From JABMRP01 sp964444795 (GTDB lineage Bacteria > Planctomycetota > Planctomycetia > Pirellulales > Thermoguttaceae), in assembly GCA_964444795.1 (NCBI GenBank), contig CAYUIQ010000102.1, forward strand, positions 1-28,095: DNA of 28,095 nucleotides, written 5' to 3'. A model generated the notes under the pieces. The model saw only the letters and a list, made by a program, of their open reading frames with translations, had not been told where the DNA came from and searched no databases. Each line of letters starts with the position of its first letter. The first letter of the stretch is position 1. The position numbers and the translations under genes are program-made. Below are positions 23,692 through 28,095 of this stretch, piece by piece.

Positions 23692-26600
23692 CTACCTTTC
23701 CTGCTGCCGGATCACCAGCCCGTTGATCAGGGGCATTTGCTCCGCGGTGGGTTCGTCCGGCTTGGCGACCAGATCGAGGACCAGGTCTCCGTCAAGGTCG
23801 AGGACAAAGTCCTTCCAGACGGCACGATCCGGCTCGCCGGCCTCCTTGACGACGTCAAAGTCCTTCAAGACCGTCTTGCCATTGAGCTTCACGTCGAAGA
23901 CGCGCCGGCCCGGCCGATCGCCCGGCAGTGCGGCGAAACCCAGGCTGACCTTGAAAACGCCTCCGCCGACCGCGGACTCCGTGACCGGAATGACGCACTG
24001 CTTCAGCCCACGTACGGCGGTGGCGAATACGAACGGCGCGTCCGCGTTCTCGATCGGCGTGTACCGTGAGTTGCGACGTACGTCTTCTCCGCCCGGGTAC
24101 ATGGTCGCGGTCAGCCCGAACCCCAGCAGGAGCTTGTGTCCCGCGGCGCGCTGGGGCTTCAGCCAGAGGTTGCCTTGCACGTCGCGGCGGTCGCCCGTGG
24201 CGCCGAAGTCGACGTACAGATGCTTGACCGGCAGGACCGGGCCCGGTTGTGCGAACGTTTGGCCCACGACCGGTTGCGTGGGAACCTGTCCCAGGGCGAC
24301 GGTGAACGGCAGCGACCACGAGCACTGGCAGTAGACGGCCATCGGCGGCTTGATCATCAGGCCGCCGCCGCTGAGCGCGTCGAACGAGCAGCTCATGCGG
24401 CTGTGGTAGAACGTGTAGAGCCCTTGATCGGTCAACAGGTCGTGGTAGCCGACACCCAGTGAGCGGCCGAAGAGGAAGTGCTTCGACGCGGAGAATATCC
24501 CGCACTGTTTGTCACTGCGGCACCAGGCCCAGTCGGCTTGCTTGCCGGTGATCGGATGAATCCGCGTCTTCCGCTTGCCGGTGTACAGGTCGTACGCCCA
24601 GGGCTCGGCGTAAATCGTGTCGTCGACGACGACCGGTCGCGTGCGATAGTCGGCCGGTTTCTTCCAAAGAAGCTTTCCCGTGGCGCCGTCGTGGACCGCG
24701 ATGCTGCGTTGCCGGTAGGCGCCGGCGGGCCACTGTTGCCAGCCTTTGTCGGCGCCGCTGGCGGTGCAGAAGACGATCACGTCTTTCTGGGCGATGGTGC
24801 AGCCGTGGACGACCGGGTTGTAGTGTCTGGCGTACCGGCCGCCGCCGTATCCGACCCCCGGCAGCCAGTTGCCGCCGCAGTTGGTGGCGTCCATCGCGTG
24901 CGTGTAGAGGACTTTTCCCGTCTTCGCGTCGACGGTGGTAAACGTGCGGAACTCGTGTTGGTCCAGTTCCTTCTCAAATTCCTCAAGGCGCTGCGGGTCG
25001 TTTGCCTTCAGGTACGCCCGCATCTCGGCAACGACTTCTTCCCGCTGGGTGTCCTGGGCGGCGTCACCCGCGAAGTAGAGATACCCCTCGCCGATGGCGC
25101 TCCAGGCGCCCCACTGTTTTTCCTTTTCCTGCCCGCCGAGGGTCCAGCGTGGTTTCCCACTGGCGGTGTCTATCGCCAGGGTGCAGTTCCACTGCTCGCC
25201 ACTCGCGGCAAGATAGAGCGTCTTGCCGTCACGGTCCGCGGCCATCGCGTTCCACTTGCCGCCGGTGAAAGGCGGAAGATATTCCTGGAGGGTCTCCCCG
25301 GTTGCCGGGTCGAGTCTGGCGACGACCTCAAGGTAACGCAGGAACACACTCCCCGGAGCGGCCACGGAGTCGGTGTGGCCGTTCTCGCGGCGCCACAACT
25401 CGCGGCCCGTGTACTGGTCGTATCCGATGAGCGTCGTGCCTTCGGGCAGAAGCAACACGCCGTCGACGATCCGTGAATCGCCGGCCGGACTGCCGCTGCC
25501 CTCTTCCAGATGGGGCGCACCGTACCACAGGACGCCCAGGGGCGGCTTCAGTACACCGTCCCGGCTACAGTTCGAGTGGCCCGCGTCGCCGTATGCGTGG
25601 AACCATCCACCGGCCTCTTCGAGACGCGGGCGGACCCGGTTGGCCCAAACGCCACCGGCCTTGGTGATCGCCCAGTCGGTCTGCTTCGTGGCGGCGATCC
25701 ACTCCCCGAGCGTCTCTTCGCTCTGTCGGCCGCCGATGAGCGCCACTCCACGGATCGGTTTGAGCATCCGGTTGAGGTCTTCGGTGTCTTCCGGCAAGGC
25801 CCCGCCGCCGATCGCCGCCTCCGAAACGATCAGGTCCGCAAAGAACGATGGGAACGGGAGTTTCGTGCCGGGCGTCTGGTGATACGCGATGATACGCGAG
25901 ACGTGTAGCCCTTGGCGTGCGTACATTTCACGGGCGGCGGCCGCCTCACTCGCGTCGCGGAAAACGGCGACCACGTACAGTTCCGTCTGCTTGACCAACT
26001 CCAAGGCGAGCCCACCGTTGCTGCAATCCACCACCAGCGCGTAACCGGCTTTCTTCCCCGTCTCTTCGATGATCGCCGCTGCCGAACCGCCTCCATCGAC
26101 GGCCGCCCCGGCGTCGACGGCCTCCTCGATCAGGCCGTATTTCTTGGCCCCCTTGGGTGCGAAGGCGTAGATCGTGCCCTGCCGAGTGGCAGCAAACAGC
26201 CGTCCGCCCGCGACGATAAGTTGATTGGCCCGCTCGGGGATCTCGGCCGACCACAGCAGTTCGCCGCTGGCCGGGTCGCGGGCGTAGATGCCCGAACCGG
26301 TTCCTTCCTTCGGATCCAAATCCATCGCGGTGTGGTAGAGGACACCGCCGGCATGGACTACGCTCGACAGATCCGGATCGTAGCGGAAGAAGACCGGGTT
26401 CTTGTACCGGACGGAGAGCACCGAGTCGATGTCGGTCCAGCGCTGGGCAACGTCCTCACGCCAGAGCTGGGTCTGTTGGTTCGGATCCTGCTCGTCGATC
26501 TTCGCGGCGTATGAGCCGAAGTACCGGACATCGCCCTTGCGGACACCGAAGACGGGCCAGAAGGCCCTCGTCAGGTTTGGCCACTCGGGCAACTCGCTCT

Positions 26601-27426
26601 TGTCGGGGCCGGAGCGCATCGGCCCGCCGGTAGCGCGGTCGAACGAGACCAGTGTGCCCCAATTGAGGAAATAGCCCCAGCAATCCTTGGGCACCCGGAT
26701 CGACTCCTTGGTGACGAACAGATGTCCGGCCGGGGCCATGCTCGCGCGCCAGCCGGTTTCGCACTGGGTACCGTTTCGCCAGAGCAACCGGCCGGTTCGT
26801 GCGTCCACGGCGTAGAGGAATGTCCCGTCGTGTGGGAACACACCGGCGCCGAAATACGCAACGCCGTCGTCCACCAGCACGTCGGTGCGGACCGGCCAGA
26901 CCGACACCGGCTTGCCGTACGCGAGGAGCCAGCGGTCGGCCGGTGCGGCCTTGTACTTCCACACCACCGTGCCCGTCTTGGCGTCGAGACAATAGGCGTG
27001 TCCGTCGTCGCTGCCGACGTAGACCTTGCCGTCCCAGATCATCGGCGTACGGTTCACCGCCGCGCCCGCGACGAACTCCCACCGTACCTTGCCGGTGGCC
27101 GCGTCGAGGCATACGGTCCGGCCATCGGCCGCGCTATTGAAAAACAGCCCGTCGCCGGCCGCGCTGATCGGAAGCGTGTACCAAGTGAGCCAAGGATACT
27201 TCGCCTGATGCGGGGAGTGCCCTGGCTTCGGTGCGAGCCGCGCCTGCCGCGAGCGAAACGCCCACACTTGTTCCAGCGGCGGGTCCACCCGTGTACTCGT
27301 CACGCCTGAGCGCAGCCGGTCGTGGCGCCAGGTCGGCCAGTCGTCCGCCCGGGCTTGCGGGCCGATTGCAGGTGCGGTCGTCAGTAGAGTGAAAACGGCC
27401 ACCCGTAAGAAGAATCGGATCACCAT
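23692..27426 (-). CDS. Large PQQ-like beta-propeller with inserted methyltransferase-like domain and malectin-like tail
   Basis: The 1244-residue protein starts at ATG 27426, with AAAGG about seven bases upstream and a signal ending GPQARA; the frame is open to 27633 but without a signal. The mature protein opens DDWPTWRHDRLRSGVTS, typical of planctomycete PQQ-repeat proteins. Blades follow (CLDAATGKVRWEFVAG, CLDAKTGTVVWKYKAAP, AVDARTGRLLWRNG). Residues about 455-570 are a Rossmann/methyltransferase-like insert: ALVVDCSNGGLALELVKQT in place of the usual glycine-rich motif I, then LNRMLKPIRGVALIGG. Further blades come next, and the last 100 residues look malectin-like (VFDVKLNGKTVLKDFDVV). Substrate and cofactor are unknown; PQQ binding is not implied. 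Its domain pairing matches the protein at the left window edge. Confidence 0.85.
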   Translation of the reverse strand: MVIRFFLRVAVFTLLTTAPAIGPQARADDWPTWRHDRLRSGVTSTRVDPPLEQVWAFRSRQARLAPKPGHSPHQAKYPWLTWYTLPISAAGDGLFFNSAADGRTVCLDAATGKVRWEFVAGAAVNRTPMIWDGKVYVGSDDGHAYCLDAKTGTVVWKYKAAPADRWLLAYGKPVSVWPVRTDVLVDDGVAYFGAGVFPHDGTFLYAVDARTGRLLWRNGTQCETGWRASMAPAGHLFVTKESIRVPKDCWGYFLNWGTLVSFDRATGGPMRSGPDKSELPEWPNLTRAFWPVFGVRKGDVRYFGSYAAKIDEQDPNQQTQLWREDVAQRWTDIDSVLSVRYKNPVFFRYDPDLSSVVHAGGVLYHTAMDLDPKEGTGSGIYARDPASGELLWSAEIPERANQLIVAGGRLFAATRQGTIYAFAPKGAKKYGLIEEAVDAGAAVDGGGSAAAIIEETGKKAGYALVVDCSNGGLALELVKQTELYVVAVFRDASEAAAAREMYARQGLHVSRIIAYHQTPGTKLPFPSFFADLIVSEAAIGGGALPEDTEDLNRMLKPIRGVALIGGRQSEETLGEWIAATKQTDWAITKAGGVWANRVRPRLEEAGGWFHAYGDAGHSNCSRDGVLKPPLGVLWYGAPHLEEGSGSPAGDSRIVDGVLLLPEGTTLIGYDQYTGRELWRRENGHTDSVAAPGSVFLRYLEVVARLDPATGETLQEYLPPFTGGKWNAMAADRDGKTLYLAASGEQWNCTLAIDTASGKPRWTLGGQEKEKQWGAWSAIGEGYLYFAGDAAQDTQREEVVAEMRAYLKANDPQRLEEFEKELDQHEFRTFTTVDAKTGKVLYTHAMDATNCGGNWLPGVGYGGGRYARHYNPVVHGCTIAQKDVIVFCTASGADKGWQQWPAGAYRQRSIAVHDGATGKLLWKKPADYRTRPVVVDDTIYAEPWAYDLYTGKRKTRIHPITGKQADWAWCRSDKQCGIFSASKHFLFGRSLGVGYHDLLTDQGLYTFYHSRMSCSFDALSGGGLMIKPPMAVYCQCSWSLPFTVALGQVPTQPVVGQTFAQPGPVLPVKHLYVDFGATGDRRDVQGNLWLKPQRAAGHKLLLGFGLTATMYPGGEDVRRNSRYTPIENADAPFVFATAVRGLKQCVIPVTESAVGGGVFKVSLGFAALPGDRPGRRVFDVKLNGKTVLKDFDVVKEAGEPDRAVWKDFVLDLDGDLVLDLVAKPDEPTAEQMPLINGLVIRQQER

Positions 27427-27590
27427 CGATATGCCTTTCGTGGGAGTCATCGTGATCCGCGGTGCGATTGCGGCCATGGCGCGGCAAAAAGCCGGGCCAC
27501 CTGTTGGCAACGAAGGCAGCCTGGCGTGAGAGAGTGGGTTGGATGGGTGAAGCGCGGCAGCCACACGACCCAGCCGACCGGAGAAGGCAA

Positions 27591-27959
27591 CTACGAATGC
27601 CCGGGGCAACCCTCCGGACCGTGGGACTGGCAACCAACTCCCGAATCATCGACCTTCCCCGCCAACCACGCCTGAGCCACTTCATGCACGTCACCGGTGC
27701 GGCCTCGGACGACCTTGATTCCGTTGCTTGCCAGGATGCTCACGGCCCCGCCACCCATGTTCCCAGCCAACATCACCGAAACTCCCATACTTGCCAGTTG
27801 TGGGACGATGTTCGACTTGCATCCACAGCCGGGCGGGGGAGTCAACGTCTCTTCCGATACGATCTTGTTCTCGTCATCAACGTCAAAGATGGTGAAACAT
27901 TGGCAATGGCCGAAATGCTCATCGACTTCCGTGCCGTTTGACGGTAGAGCGATTTTCAT
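27591..27959 (-). CDS. NifX/NifB-type dinitrogenase iron-molybdenum cofactor domain protein
   Basis: This 122-residue protein begins MKIALPSNGTEVDEHFGHCQ, with GAGGAG five bases upstream. It is a single Nitro_FeMo-Co domain (PF02579 family): the DEHFGHC metal-ligand motif, then FTIFDVDDENKI and IVPQLASMGVSVMLAGNMGGG. It has extra cysteines in PPGCGCKSN and a Cys/His-rich end (GCQSHGPEGCPGHS) that could bind iron-sulfur or another metal. Such stand-alone proteins occur in many non-nitrogen-fixing bacteria, and no nif genes are visible here. It precedes the large propeller gene by 164 bp on the same strand; a functional link is uncertain. Confidence 0.9.
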   Translation of the reverse strand: MKIALPSNGTEVDEHFGHCQCFTIFDVDDENKIVSEETLTPPPGCGCKSNIVPQLASMGVSVMLAGNMGGGAVSILASNGIKVVRGRTGDVHEVAQAWLAGKVDDSGVGCQSHGPEGCPGHS

Positions 27960-28095
27960 GCGTCTCCTCGTTCTCTGCTGTGTCTAATAGTTCCGGTTGG
28001 GACGGCGTCAGTACGATTCCGCCCGCGGTCGTCGGCTAGACCTTACGCAAGCGAATAGCGAGAGTCAGTTCAATCGATAGTTTGAGCAGCGACGG

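Noticed and set aside
23692..27426. Quinoprotein dehydrogenase
   Set aside because: The blades match PQQ-type repeats but I see no quinoprotein active-site motifs or cytochrome c domain, so the PQQ name describes only the fold.
27591..27959. Evidence for nitrogen fixation
   Set aside because: The NifX-like domain is found in many organisms without nitrogenase and no other nif gene is visible in the window.

Overview
The window looks like chromosomal DNA of a planctomycete, probably a Pirellulales-like heterotroph that feeds on complex glycans. The evidence is GC-rich DNA, secreted proteins with Tat or Sec signals, PQQ-type beta-propeller proteins carrying a degenerate methyltransferase-like domain, DUF6807 and GH29 enzymes, a XylR/AraC-type sugar regulator, and many proteins ending in a Val-Pro-Glu-Pro, hydrophobic helix, Arg-rich tail (PEP-CTERM). 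This taxonomic placement is inference. I saw no rRNA, tRNA, CRISPR array, integrase or transposase.

Left block (1-9390): a leftward group holds a 3'-truncated propeller protein that runs off the window edge, a Tat-exported GH29 alpha-L-fucosidase and, just upstream of it, a remnant of a sulfatase C-terminus. Running the other way are an alpha/beta hydrolase (acetyl-xylan-esterase-like) with a clear extended -10 promoter, a secreted right-handed beta-helix protein, and an unusual chimera: collapsed ends of a GH95 fucosidase fused in frame to a DUF6807 (PmoA-like) domain. A convergent XylR-like regulator (8227-9390) closes the block. Together these suggest a regulated locus for breaking down a fucosylated, perhaps sulfated and acetylated, glycan, with visible gene decay.

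Central block (9607-21899): seven tandem rightward genes encode secreted PEP-CTERM proteins. Their ends and the DNA between them are conserved, while the middles (ectodomains) differ. Genes 1, 3, 5, 6 and 7 are preceded by a roughly 110-nt leader with a conserved hairpin. Genes 2 and 4 have a shorter second leader type, one copy of which carries a perfect 26-bp palindrome. Genes 1 and 7 also share an upstream promoter-like region with exactly conserved spacing. Ectodomain modules recur at different places in different genes. The layout resembles a cassette array of surface proteins that diversifies by recombination through shared flanks. No exosortase is encoded here.

Right block (22109-27959), leftward: a NifX/NifB-type metal-cofactor domain protein, a 1244-residue PQQ propeller with an inserted methyltransferase-like domain and a C-terminal malectin-like domain, and a second GH29 fucosidase with a CBM32/F5-8C domain. 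The two propeller proteins with the same odd domain pairing bracket the window.
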